This document shows positions 11,901-23,600 of a stretch of 64,000 bases of DNA, piece after piece. The stretch is from NCBI GenBank assembly GCA_949128115.1, contig OX421963.1, positions 55,051,306-55,115,305 of the forward strand, given 5' to 3'. The notes under the pieces were generated by a model that worked only from the letters and a program-made list of their open reading frames with translations, did not search any database and was not told the DNA's origin. Position 1 is the first letter of the stretch. Each line of letters starts with the position of its first letter. The stretch comes from Anaspis maculata (lineage: Eukaryota; Arthropoda; Insecta; Coleoptera; Scraptiidae). Both the position numbers and the translations under genes were made by a program.

Positions 11901-14900
11901 GGTTGTTTCAAAAAGCCCGCCTAAAATTCAGCGCATGCCCCTGAAATGATTGCTCAGGACAAAGCCCTATTACCTGAAGCTTAAGTTTCAAAATGAGCCG
12001 AACATTTTGAAAATCGGATAACGAGGAAGAGTTATCAATGCATTACAAAAAAGTTAACTTTTTGAGGTCGCCCTGTAAATAAAAGAGATACACAGGAAAT
12101 TCAAAAACCGTCTCAGGGTATGAGGTCAACCTTCCTACCTTTGGTGCTGAAATAGAGTAAAAAATTTTTTGTTCAAGAGGGAGCATGTCAAACATTCAGA
12201 AATTTTGCACCAGTCTATTGAACACCCTGTAGAAATATTTTGAATACTTCATGTAATTAAAAAACACGGACTAATAGCTTAAGGACTGGGCTAGCGAACG
12301 GTCTAAAAATGGATTGAATCGCTTGTGGCATTTCAAAGTTATGTCAAATTTTGCAGGGTGACACTTATTTTGTTGAGTACTTTAGTAGAGTTGACGGCAC
12401 ACCACAGGGACCTGTGAGCGGAGCCTAACTGCGCGAACTTAGTTCATCTAGTGGTGCACCTAGATTTGCAGTGGGATTTTAAGTTTGCCTGTGACCGGGT
12501 AATGGTCCACCACTCCAGCTGTCGGTGTTGCTTCCACTATTTCAACACAAGGACTCGTTCAAAACGATTTTTGTTTTTCTGCTTAGCCCCGCCCACAGGT
12601 TCCTGTGGTGTGCCGTCAACTCTACGTTTAACTTTTAGTATATATCAAGTTTTTTCTTACGATTCCAATGGCGGCCATGTGTGCAGGAGACAGCGATAAA
12701 TCAGCACACTTCACTTCCCACACTTGTGCGGTATCGAACCAATGATCTGGTTCATGGGATGTATCATATCGGTAATAAGGCTTCGCTTTTGGAATTACAT
12801 GGCTCTTGAAAAACTCAGAGTGATTTTGCAACGACTCATCAGTAAACCCTGTGCCAATCTGAAACGTTCTGTTTAGTTCAACAACGAAACTTTTTTTTAA
12901 ATCTGTGATAATACCTTGCAAATACTTTGATATTCTTCACTTTCGGGATCGTAACATGCCAGCAGGAACCCTCCGTAAGTTCCCGTGCGTTTTCCTTTGC
13001 CCAAATAGCCGCCGATTACGACCAGATCCAGTGTGTCGCCGACACCATCCAAATAGTCTTTTTTCAGTTTCAACCAGTTGTGGGACCTCTTCGCGATCTC
13101 GTACGTGGCCTCTTTCTCCAGGGTTTTCACCATCAAGCCTTCGCAGTTACCTTTGACGCTGACCTCCAAGAACTCTTGCACTTCTTCCATGACCGAGGTG
13201 TCCATGCACGTAACGAAGTGCCACTCGCCTTCGACTTCCTTGAAGTGTTGCTTCAGCAAATTTCGTCTCTCGATGAACGGCTTGCGAACCAGAGATTCGC
13301 CATTGAAGTAGAGCAAATCGAACATGAACACGCAAACTTGGACTTTGATGGCGGCTTCATTGGCGTCCTGGAATTTATTTTTCAGATGTAATTTGGTTCA
13401 GATTCAGGTTGGCAAGTTTCATGTTATCCAGCACATCTAGATAATGTGTAAATAAAAAGAGCCTGAAAACCGCATGAACCTCTTCAAATAGAGTTCAATT
13501 AACACTAAATACACACACATCTAATAATAATTAAGAGTTTTACAACTATTTTTCAATGTTCATGCTTTTTTCAAGAAGGCATAGCGGTTCTCTTGTTTAT
13601 TAGCGTGATGGCTGTACTTGGATGGTTTCTAAGAAAAAAAACTAACTTTTCGCTTTCTTGTGCTCAGAATCTGGAAGGGCAGGATCATTTTCCGACTGGG
13701 GTCGTAGGCGACGGCTTCGCAATCCAAAATGCATGATTTTACCTCGTCGGTCTTGCAAGATTCGATTCTGGAAATGATGTCTGGGTATTTCGAGGTGTTG
13801 TTCTCTTGGTTGCGGCTGAAAATGGAAATGTCTTTGCCGTCGATGTGGATCTGTGCGCGTTCGCCATCGTATTTCCATTCGCACGTGAACTTCATGCCGT
13901 CGAAACGCTGGAGGACTTCCTGGATTCCCTTTGTGGGGTGCGCCAGCATGGGTTTGAGCGGGATTCCAGGCGTCAGTTTGCAGAATTCTGGTAGCATTTC
14001 GATGCCGTGTTCTAGCAGTTTCGGTATTATCAGATTGTAGTTGGGACATTCGCTAGTGAAAAGAAAATTCATGGATATTTTTCAAACGCCCTTCACATTT
14101 TAGTCCGGAAGTCAAGGTTAAAATTTAGTGGGCACCCTTCGCTGCTATAACAAGCAATGCCACTTGGCATACCTGTTGCCAAGACCATGTTTGACCGATT
14201 AAGATCAGAAGCCAAGGTCGCAATAATGCAGGCGTCGTATACAGGGTGTCGTATAGAAAAAATTGCTATATCATTAACCGAACCACATGGATTCACGTGA
14301 AAGTAGGTTTCAAGAAAAAAATTACTGACATTTGGGCACCACACATAATATATTTTCTACGCCGGGCGGGTATGTAACTCAACAAAGAATTAAGGAAAAC
14401 GGGTTAGGAAGAAGGTGGTAGCCATCGCGACGAGTAAGAATCCTACCTACAACCTACGTGAAAACGTAAAGTTCAAGTGGCTAAACGGAATACTTGGTGT
14501 AAGTAAATCGCATTTTGCCGTACCTAAATCGACTCAAAATTGCATAAGAAAGAGAGTGGTAGAATGGTTATTGTAAAATGTGCGGCTTCCATTGCCCTTT
14601 ATACTCAAGCACCAAGATTAAGATTATTTTCAGGGTGATGTCTGTATGTGTATGCATATGTGTATTTATGAAATGGAAAGTAAAATCAACTCACCAGTAA
14701 GTAGTTTTCAAAATAAGCGCCAGTTCATCATACTTTGCTTTGAAAGACTCTGCAGACATGTCCTTGGAAACATTCAATTTTTCAGGAGGATAATCTTGAT
14801 TCGGCGGTGTCAATGCACAAGCCAAAGCCAAAGCCTGCAGCACAGACTGCTCAGCAAGGCCTATTCTCAGCTTCCCTGCCAAGGACCGAATCAAAAAGCG

Positions 14901-17900
14901 CGCTTCAGAATTTTTACAAGCCACAAACATTGTTTGAATTTTTTCCACCTTTTTTGTTTGAGACTGAAAATATCTTATTATTAAAATATTCCACCACACA
15001 AGAGTCAATTACCGCGTTCCCTGTTAAACTGGCAATTTCTTTCAGTTTTTCGTAAACTCCCCGAACAGTCAGTCTTGCAGGTTGGAATATCATCCTCTGA
15101 TTGGTTTTGGACTGTTCCGCCACCAGACCCAAGTCTCCCATGGACTGGCTGTCCGCTTTTATTTGAGCCATCGAACGTCCAGTAGATTGCGCAATGGCTT
15201 TCATCAGGCTGGTCTCAGCTACTCCGAGCTCAATTCCTGAAGAAAAACACATTTTTAGAAATCTACTGATTTAGCATGTAATGCGAGATAAAAACCTTCA
15301 TAGGCAGGCGCTAGTTTGTTCAAACACAGGTATAAAGACGGCAGCAAGTCTTCTGGTGTTAGAACTATAACGGATCTGAAAAAGTTGCTCAAAATTTCGA
15401 CAATTTTCAGTCTCTTGGAAATCTCTTCTATTTCAGCGAGAGTTGTTGTAAGTGCAATGTACGGGACCCTACAAAATTTGGTTATCAATACATTTTTAAT
15501 ACAAGCTCCGCAACAAAAAAACTGATGACTTGGGAAATTAGTTGGCTATAGCTCCTACTGTAAGCGGCCTTACATGATTTCAATTTTTTAGACCAATAAT
15601 CCATACAATCTTTAGACCATGCATACCCAGCGCTTCTCGCTTATGGACAAGTAAACCCCTATGCTTCCAGTGTGCGAAAAACACACCAAAGTTAAAACAA
15701 GAGAGCAATATCGTTTCGCTCTCATAGGAACGGAAATGTATCCATACACGTGTCAAACTTATATTGCATGGGTGAGGCGGCGTTGCCGTAGCACCTGAAT
15801 TTTCTTACTGAGCAACTGTTTGAAGCAAATTTTAGTAAAAAAATTTGTATAAAAATGCTCCATGACTTTTTAGTGTATATCCGAAATTGATTTGAGGGTT
15901 AGTTTTTTTATCTTTACAAGCTGTGTGGATATTATACCGTTTTCATAACTCAAGTGAAGTAAATTTAGCTTCTCATATGATCACTGAGAATCTATACAAG
16001 AAAAGGTAACGTTGGATATGTCTATCAGAGAGAACCGTAGCCGCTTTTGTTTAGCAAGCTCGAGTGCTCGGGGTATGCACTATAGCACTAGACAAAGACA
16101 CTAGATCCAACTGGGACGTGATTGGTGTATATATCTACTTCTCTGTTTAGTGATCTACCCCGAGCAGCTCCGCTGGCAAAACGAAAAGGGCTCGTGCTAA
16201 CTTGCGTAATTTCAACTTCTTCTCGTAATGAAGACGAAGATATCTTCTATCTTTTAGGTTCGCGTGCGTTTCTCGGCTTGGTATACTTGTCCATGAGCAA
16301 GAAGCGCTGAATATGCATGATCTTAGATAAAATCCCAGATAAATTCGTAAAAAAACATTGATCACAATAATATATGACTCAACCTTTGCGCGTGAAGAAA
16401 TTTTCAGTGAATTGCTGAGATTTTCAGTGAATTGTTGAGATTTTCAGTGAATTTACAACATTAACCACTTGAATATTAAATCAGGCCAACTAATTTTCAG
16501 ATGGATCGATTTTTCCAGCGTATCTGATAAATAGCTAAAATTAACGCACTTTTCTCCCCTTTTCCACGTTGCACTTTTAATTGGATCATACTTGGAGACA
16601 TTTGGATTATAATCTGCAGCGTCTGATTTTGTATCTTTAGATTGTGAGCCTTGAAGAATAAAATAGCATGGTTCAAGTACTAGTAGATTATTATTAAAAA
16701 TTAACAAGTTACCAAAAATTAGATTGACTCCTTTTTGAACTTTTCCCTTGTTGGCATCTTTAGAGCTTTCACCTTTCTTCTTTTCTGGTCTAGACTTCTT
16801 TTCTTCAAGCTCATCTGAAGAGTTCTCTGGTTCATTTTTCAACGACGCAGTGTCTGTTGGAGAAACCTTTTCTTCCGTTTTTACTGGTGAAGCCGTCTTT
16901 CCTCCAGTTTTCACTGGCGAGGCGGTTTTTTCATCACTCTTTATTGGCGAGGTTAGCTTTTCACTTTTATCTGGAGAAGTCTGCTTCTCGCTTGTTACTA
17001 AAGAGCTCAACTTCAACTTCGATTTGTTTGCGTTTTCTAGAAATTGAAACTTGTTAAAATAAATGTTCATACGTCGTTCAAAAACAAAAGAGGGAACATA
17101 ATTATTACGGTGACCGTGTCATAAAGGAATTCATGAAGGGGATCTCGATTTCGATCATTCCAAAGTAGAAATGGACTACAGTGGCCATAAAGATTTTTCA
17201 ATGAAAATTTTGCGGAAGATCCAGAAAGTATCGAGGGAAAAATTATGAAAGTTAGGAAACTATACAGGGTGTTTCGCAATTACGGTTACAAACTTCTAAG
17301 GGAGATTCTTCATCAAAAATGGACCAGGAAAAATATAACTTTGATGTACTAAAATGCTCTGTTGAAAAGTTCAAGTTGACTTTTTAAAACTGATTTTTTG
17401 ACATAAGTTTTGAACCGTTTAACCGATTTTGTTCAAATTTTCACCAAAGTTAACTGAAATAAGTCTCTATTGAATAATAGTAACGTGTAAAAAGTTCAGG
17501 GGCGTAGATAATGGGGGGTGTCCTCATATTTCCCCTCCTATTTTTTATACCCATAGCTATTTTTCTAAATTGTTCTTGTCTCTTGATTCTACATTCAATT
17601 TAGAGAAAAAAGTTACTCTGGCAAAATTTTGATTAGAGGCTTCGTTTTCGAGACATCTGGGTTTGAAACTTTTGGAAAACATCTCGAAATTGCCACTTTC
17701 AAAGACCTAAAAATTAGAATCCAAAAAACTCATGATTTCTCAGCAGAAATAGGTTCTCTAGAATTTGTAAGTTGATAAACCACTATTTTTTTCTGAGAAA
17801 CGAGAAGTTTTCAGGGAAAAAAAAGATGGGTTCATTGAAAGTGGTGATTTCGACATGCTTTCCAAAGTTTCAAACTCAAATATCTCAAAAATGAAGCCTT

Positions 17901-19974
17901 AAATCAAAATTTTTTTTCTAAATTGGACGTAGAGTCCAAAAATCAGATCAATTTGGGAAAATAACTATGGGGTGAAAAATATGGGTGGAAATATGAAGAC
18001 ACCCCCATTATCTACGCCCCTGAATCTTTTTTTCTAAACACGTTGCTATTTTTTGATAGATATCTATTCTAGTTAACTTTGTTCTAAATTTGAACAAAAT
18101 CAGCTGAACAGTTCAAAAGTTATGTCAAAAAATCGATTTTAAAAAGTCAACTTGAACACCCTGTATCTTTTTAACAGAGCACTTTAGGACATCGAAGTTA
18201 TATTTTTTTCTGGTCTATTTTTGATGGAGAATCTCCCCTAGAAGTTTGTTACTGTAATTGCGAAACACCCTGTATATGCAGTGTATTTTTAGCGCCGGGC
18301 GGATAGGTATGCAACCCCCCGAACGAAGTAGAAGTGACTTTAAGCAAAGGATGAAACACCAACGGGACCATGAAGCAAAATAGGGGTGTTTGGCGAGGAG
18401 AAGCTAAAAAAAACGCGTCATAGAACAAAAAAGACATTGTTTTTGTGGCAATACGCTACCAAAAGACACTAATAGGACTGGGGAGCAAAATAGGAGTGTT
18501 GAGCGGGGAGAAGATGGGAGGAACGCGTCGTAAAACAAAAAACAGGGCTAAAAACTGCTAGCAATCGTAAAAAAAAAACATTGAAAAGAAGCAATAAATC
18601 ACACGGAACGGGAAGAAAGTCGCAAAAAAGGCAGTCGACGCGTGTAAAGAAGGAATGAAATGCAAAAAAAAAATAGCGGAAGAGCACAAAAAAGGACAAC
18701 ATAACGTATGGGATGTATAGCGCAAAAGCATAAAAAAAAGTTGAAGTACGTTTAAAAAGAAGGAACAAAACACAGAAAACGAAAAGAAAGTCGCGAAAAG
18801 AGGTACCTAGTTGACGCGTGTAATTTCTCTATTTGCTTTTCAATTCGTATTGGTGTTTTTTTTAATGGCAATAACGTACTGCGCTTTGTGGAGCACATGC
18901 ATTTTGACATTTCCCGCATAGCTCCGCTCCTATAGACAAGTAACAATACAACCGTACAATTTTCGTAGTGGGCTTTTATTCTCCGCTCAAGTGATATAGG
19001 CAACCAACAATACAGCTTTCTTCACTGTTGCCTACGTCGACGTGGAAGTTCAACGAGAGTTCCGAATTGGCCGTGCATGACACAGAAGCTGAAATATCTG
19101 GCACGTATTGTTTCCTTCTTTACACTTACACATACACTTTGAAAGGCATAATAACCTCCAAGGAGCAATGTCGTTTGACAGCTATCGGCTAGCTATCAAA
19201 CGTTGACAGCTGTGAATGAAACGTCAATTGTCAAAAAAAGAACAGCGAGAATAGAGTGGTTACTATAGCGACACACAAGGAAAGTGGGCGATGTTCAAGT
19301 GCGAAAATGGAATAGTTAACGGAAGTAAATCACATTCTCCCATACCTAGATGGTCTTAAATTTGCATAAGGAAGAGAATGGTGATAGAATCGTTACTGTA
19401 AAATGTGCGGCTTCGGGTCTCCTTTATGACACGGTCACCAATAGTCCTTCCCACGCAAGGAAATAAAACAAAAATGGATCCCTAATTATTATGTATCACT
19501 TTTCAAAACTTGAGATTCCAAACTTCACAGCCTTTTTTTGTGGTGTTGTGTTGTTTTTAAAAATGTCTTGTTGTTGTAATGCACCTACCTTTAGTTATTT
19601 TCTCTTTTGCTTCTGCTACTTTGGCTTTCCTAAAAAACCTCAATTAAAAAGATGTGCTCGCATTAACAGATAAAACGTACTTATTGCTTGTTTTTCCTGG
19701 TGAAGGGGTACCCCTTGGCCGTTTGGAACCAGCAGCAGACTGGCTTGAAATTGTGAGTCTTCTCGTATGAAATAAACAAGACTCTAGGTTAACTACTCGT
19801 CTGAAGCACGAGCTCAACATTTTGGTAGTGGAAATTAAAATTGTACCTACCCATCACCCTCAACTTCATCATCTTTGCTTTTATTGATGGGCGTAAAAAA
19901 TGATCTGAAAAAAGGTTGCTGTTCAGCTATCATAAATGCTACAATACAAAATACCTTATGCTTTTCTGCGTCAT
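8942..19974 (-). CDS. LIG1: DNA ligase 1 (ATP-dependent), 13 exons, complete
   Basis: This ligase joins Okazaki fragments and repair nicks. Exons 5'->3': 19974-19955, 19904-19851, 19743-19681, 19629-19589, 17036-16713, 16649-16550, 15468-15296, 15236-15013, 14963-14695, 14052-13647, 13367-12915, 12858-12661, 9115-8942. All phases agree and give 832 aa (human 919). Residues 3-10 (QKSIRSFF) form a PCNA-interacting box split between exons 1 and 2. Then comes a low-complexity K/S/E-rich tail with repeated SPVKT-like units, followed by the DNA-binding domain. The catalytic lysine sits in KYDGER at about residue 483. Exon 11 carries EGLMVKT and [13 protein letters not shown], and exon 12 WEVKCADLS. 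The two smallest N-terminal exons (19629-19589, 19743-19681) rest on phase and composition only. Intron 12 (9116-12660) holds concentric palindromes. It shares a divergent promoter region with ARMT1. Confidence 0.94.
9781..10312. mobile_element. TACAGGGTTGCATGAAAAG inverted-repeat element
   Basis: A 532-base element with left end TACAGGGTTGCATGAAAAG and right end CTTTTCATGCAACCCTCTA. Arms remain alignable for about 100 bases. A 68-codon ORF inside is not recognised. Confidence 0.65.
10940..11302. mobile_element. Core Tc1-like element, TACAGGGTGTCGCA ends
   Basis: A 363-base element with perfect ends TACAGGGTGTCGCA / TGCGACACCCTGTA, flanked by TA. It lies at the centre of the concentric palindromes and contains a transposase fragment, so it links the TACAGGGTG ends to the Tc1/mariner superfamily, which targets TA. 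Confidence 0.7.
11054..11239 (-). pseudogene. Tc1/mariner-like transposase N-terminal fragment
   Basis: A 61-codon ORF with the helix-turn-helix pattern [20 protein letters not shown] followed by [11 protein letters not shown], the usual start of Tc1-type transposases. No catalytic DDE part is present, so this is a remnant. The frame ends before the right TIR. Confidence 0.55.
12388..12625. mobile_element. Palindromic MITE, AGTTGACGGCACACCACAGG ends
   Basis: A 238-base element; the first 25 bases return as a near-perfect complement at the end (CCTGTGGTGTGCCGTCAACT). It is inserted just outside the 9396-12383 block, 36 bases from the exon at 12661. A short ORF inside is spurious. Confidence 0.75.
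14239..14300. mobile_element. Unpaired TACAGGGTGTCG end
   Basis: TACAGGGTGTCGTATAGAAA matches the ends of the Tc1-like elements, but I cannot find its partner nearby. Probably a truncated copy, in a LIG1 intron. Confidence 0.4.
14460..14620 (+). repeat. Dispersed repeat B, copy 2
   Basis: A diverged copy of the block at 2176-2385, sharing GTAAGTAAATCGCATT and TGTAAAATGTGCGGCTTC. It sits in a LIG1 intron, just before the exon at 14695-14963. Confidence 0.55.
16400..16455 (+). repeat. Three tandem 20-base units
   Basis: ATTTTCAGTGAATTGYTGAG is repeated twice and followed by a partial third unit. Each unit contains a TTTTCAG string that resembles a splice acceptor on the plus strand, but LIG1 runs on the other strand. 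Confidence 0.8.
17263..18274. mobile_element. Long palindromic TACAGGGTG element, P2
   Basis: A 1012-base element with left end TACAGGGTGTTTCGCAATTA and right end TGCGAAACACCCTGTA, flanked by TA. Arms match almost throughout. The interior is shared with P1 (3671-4715) and P3 (44109-45340). It lies in a LIG1 intron. Confidence 0.8.
19175..19442 (+). repeat. Dispersed repeat B, copy 3
   Basis: The longest of the three copies, starting near GCTAGCTATCAAACGTTGAC and ending CTTTATGACACGGTCACC. A short reverse copy of the 3' end (GGTGACCGTGTCATAAAGG) also occurs at 17109-17127. Confidence 0.6.
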
Positions 19975-20633
19975 TTTATAGTTTTACAACGTATTAGCAC
20001 TCAGTTTGAATTATTTAACAATTTAACATCACAAAACCAAATATTTAGTCGTAGTTTGCAGTAGGTAGAAGCACAACAAACTTCTAAGCAGAGACTTCTA
20101 AGGTTATGTCGCTGACCCTGACAGATGGGATTTGGGCGCGAAAAACAGAAACACAAATGCAAGTAGGTGCAATGTCCAAAAATAGCTGGGGTTGGGGAAT
20201 CTGGAATCACAATCATCACAACCACAAGGCTGTAGGCTGCTGGCGGTACGCAGGTATCGGCATCGACTCGCTAGCGCAGTAATAGCGTTTTCCGCAGTTT
20301 TCCGTTGATGTAGTGCTTAGTACCTGTGGTAGATTTGAACTACTTCCGCATTTCAATTGACAGGTGCGGAGAAGTTCTGCTGCACTGACAGCTGTCATGT
20401 AGCTGTCATCTGGAGAAATGGAAGGTAGAGGTGTTAACCTCAAAATTTCTTGTCCGAGCGTAACAAAAACATTTTGAAATAATTTTTGTCCTTCAATGAC
20501 CTACAGTTACCTCAAAAATCCACAAAGGTTGGTATTGGGCATACATAAAAGCTCAGCGTTGACGTATTCTTGGTACGCAATAAGTCTGCTTTTCCTTTTC
20601 AACATGATCAACTGCCAGGAAAATAACAGGAGT
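19975..20633. promoter_or_regulatory. Divergent promoter interval, LIG1 / ARMT1
   Basis: There are 659 bases between the start codons of LIG1 (minus) and ARMT1 (plus), with no transposon recognised inside and an average GC content above that of the flanks around 20190-20450. It probably serves as a shared promoter. Because two upstream in-frame ATGs exist for ARMT1, the 3' edge of the interval is uncertain. Confidence 0.5.
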
Positions 20634-23600
20634 ATGGATTTGAAAACTCCAAGAAACGTCTTTCTGACTGCGTTTTACAAAAGGTGAATTTGGCCCCACT
20701 GAAAACTGCAATCATTGAACGCTCATTTCAGGAGCTTCGCTTACCATACAGTCAAGAACCGGATGCCATTGATTCTCACTCAAGTCATCGATGGTTTGGC
20801 TAGAAGCAAAGAAGAAATCGGACAAGAATATGGCGAGGTACGCTCTTTTACTCAACTTCGCTCAGTTTAAGGTGTTCTTGAAATTATAGCATCCCTTCCA
20901 ACAGGCAAAGTTTCCTCGAGTTTGCTACCTATTTAACCCATTAAGACCGAGATTAAAAATTTTAATGGAACTGGGGTTTTTTCACCAAAACATGTCAATA
21001 TTATTACATATACAAGGAAAATGAGTATTTCCCATGTTTTTTATCAAAAAAAACTGCCCAAATGACATGGCTCCATATGGAGCCACTAGGCGCTACCCGG
21101 GTAGTTTCACAATGATGTGTGATCCATGCAAAGAATAGATAAAAATGTATCGAAATTGTGAAATATATTAGGTAATACATATCATTTTGTGAAAAAATGG
21201 TATAACAAATATTTAAAATCCATATTCTCATAATAAATTTTGATAAAATCTTCATATCTGATGTTTGCCTTTGGATTCTTTCCCTGATATATCTCAAAGT
21301 TTATGAGATATCAGAGGATGTATCCAGGCTCCAGACTTTGGAACCAAACCGTACTGGCTTGCCACGTATAAATTGTTTGCACCCGTGACGACCAAAAGGT
21401 CTTATCATAGACTCATCATATGAAAGATTTTGTCTGGCACAAAATGTTCGGAGAACTTTTCTTTCAACATGTCTGCTATCGGTCGCAGTTTCTACATCTT
21501 AGCGCGTTCATCTACAAGGTAGTTATTGGCAAAATGTATTGAAACGACCCCAGCTATTGTCTTGTACTCCTGAATGGGTAGGCAACCCATTATACTGGCA
21601 TTTAATTCAACTTATTTGAATTAAATCACTTTTCCCGCTTTTGGAACCGCTTGGCCGATGATCATCTAGTATCAGGACGACATCCCGTTGTGCCTATCTT
21701 CTTGTTGTTCGATTGTAGAGCTCTCGAGATTGTTGAGACGGGTCTGACTACGAGTTTGAACGCAATAAGACACAGTATAAAATTTTAACATAACATCAAT
21801 CTATTGACCTCTATGTACAATTCAAAATGTTTAAATAATGGCTCGCTCCTATACCTAGTCCTACCTTCACATCGCAGGCTAAATATTTAAATGATCTAAC
21901 CTATTCCCGAAGAGATAACTTTCCCCTAATTATTTCAGACGTCCCAACACCCCAACCCTCCGACGAACACCTGACTCTACACCTTGACCGACATTTAATT
22001 CTGACTGGCTTTCGCGGTTCAAAGTTCCTTTTGTGGTTAAATCAGATCCAACATTTATGTTAGTGTTAGAGGTTATGTTAGGGTTAGGCCCGGCTTCTAG
22101 ACACTGAAAAGAGAAGAGTGACTTCGACCACGAGTGCTATCCAAGATTTGTGGGCCTGTGTGTGTATGGTAGCCCACCTTATTGTGGCATTCTTTTCAAA
22201 GGCTGTTGCTTCTTTTTGGGCCATGGTCTCTTTTGCCCGTTTGGAAAGGATTGGATGTGGCTGCCTTTGTGGGGGCCTATTCCCTTTTTTCACCGTGAGT
22301 CGCCCCCAACGCTTAGAAAGATTCCCGCGATCGCGCGTGTCTATAACCGGAAATGTTGAACCAAATTTCGCCCTTCCAAAAACTTTCAAACCGATGGTGA
22401 GCGCGAAACAATTACTCTAGTCAAGATACAAATTTAATTTGGAGAACGTTTTGAGCACGCCCCGTATACGCGCTAGTTCGTTGTTGTTTAGCAATTTGTG
22501 AGAGAAGGCCGCAGCCAGGAGAAACAAAACGCAGAGAATTGACTATACAGGGTGTTCGCCGAAAAGCCGATGCGGAGAGGCGTCGAAATAATCTTTGCCC
22601 TAACGCGAAATAATCGTCGTCTACACTATTCCTGATCGAGCCCTAATAACAATTCATTTTTACAAAGTCCCTATCTGAACGGTGGCGTCGCTGGGTACCG
22701 TATTAAATTCATCAGTTTCGAATAAGAACGTCTTCATTCCCGTGACAACTCCACATGGAAATATCCGGAACTGTCGTGGCGCTAAAACAAAATCATTAGT
22801 TTCAAGGAGGGGGGGGGGTGTCCATCAATCCGATCAACAATTACGACTCTACGGCAGGGTCCGAACCCCGATCTCAACGCGATGCTATTTTATTTCAATT
22901 ACTTGATTTTTCACGTAGTTCTCAAAATTTACTTTTTCCGAATAACTAGGAGCTTCAGAAACGCAGAGGAAGCCCACCCGCGAGTTTCCAGATCTAACCC
23001 ACTAGGTCCAGTGCTCTGAGTACCGCAGTCACAAAGCCAAGTCCAGAGGGCCCAAGAGCGCGAATACCTTTCCATGAAGGTATCCAACAAAGGACGAGGC
23101 TTGAAAGTGGCTGTACCTGACGGCAGACAGTAGCGCAGATACCAGCACGTGCAGGCAGATTCAGAACGCACGCGTGAGCCCCATCATACATTTTTCACGA
23201 CAAAGCCTAACCGTAAGCAACCACCCCAACCCACCAAGACTAACGTCCCGCTCGTCGAGGTCATCACTCCGCCACACGAGATACCGAAACGAGAGACCCC
23301 ATTTCTATCGGGCCTGGATCATTTAGGGGTTTTAACTCGACATCCTCGAGGTGGGCTAGAACTCACCGTGGAGGGAACGCGACTCAGCATCCTGGAGGGG
23401 GTTCGAAACACTTCGTCAACGGGTCCCAACTCTACGACTTGGAAAAGGGTCGAAACTCAACACCGGAAGGGCCTTGGCACATCGACCTGGAAAAAGGGCT
23501 GGAGCCCGTCGTCGGAGGGCTCTGACTCGACACCTGGAGGCGGATCAAGACTCAACGTCCAAGGGCTCTGACACGACATCCTAGAGACGGGTTGCAACTC

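Larger units (their letters stand above)
9396..12383. mobile_element. Nested set of palindromic elements in LIG1 intron 12 (outer pair)
   Basis: The sequence AAAGTACTCAACAAAATAAG at the left edge returns as its complement at the right edge (12364-12383). Matching arms continue inward (9430-9560 against 12240-12350), so the whole 3-kb block can fold on itself. At least three further inverted-repeat elements sit inside (9781-10312, 10631-11629, 10940-11302). It occupies nearly the whole intron before the last LIG1 exon. Confidence 0.75.

Noticed and set aside
14646..15055. Plus-strand ORFs of 82-112 codons over LIG1 exons
   Set aside because: Antisense shadows; the minus strand carries well-conserved ligase sequence with matched phases.
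23149..23571. 140-codon ORF in the GC-rich insertion
   Set aside because: It reads through the degenerate minisatellite, has no family resemblance and its length is expected when stops are rare in GC-rich repeats.
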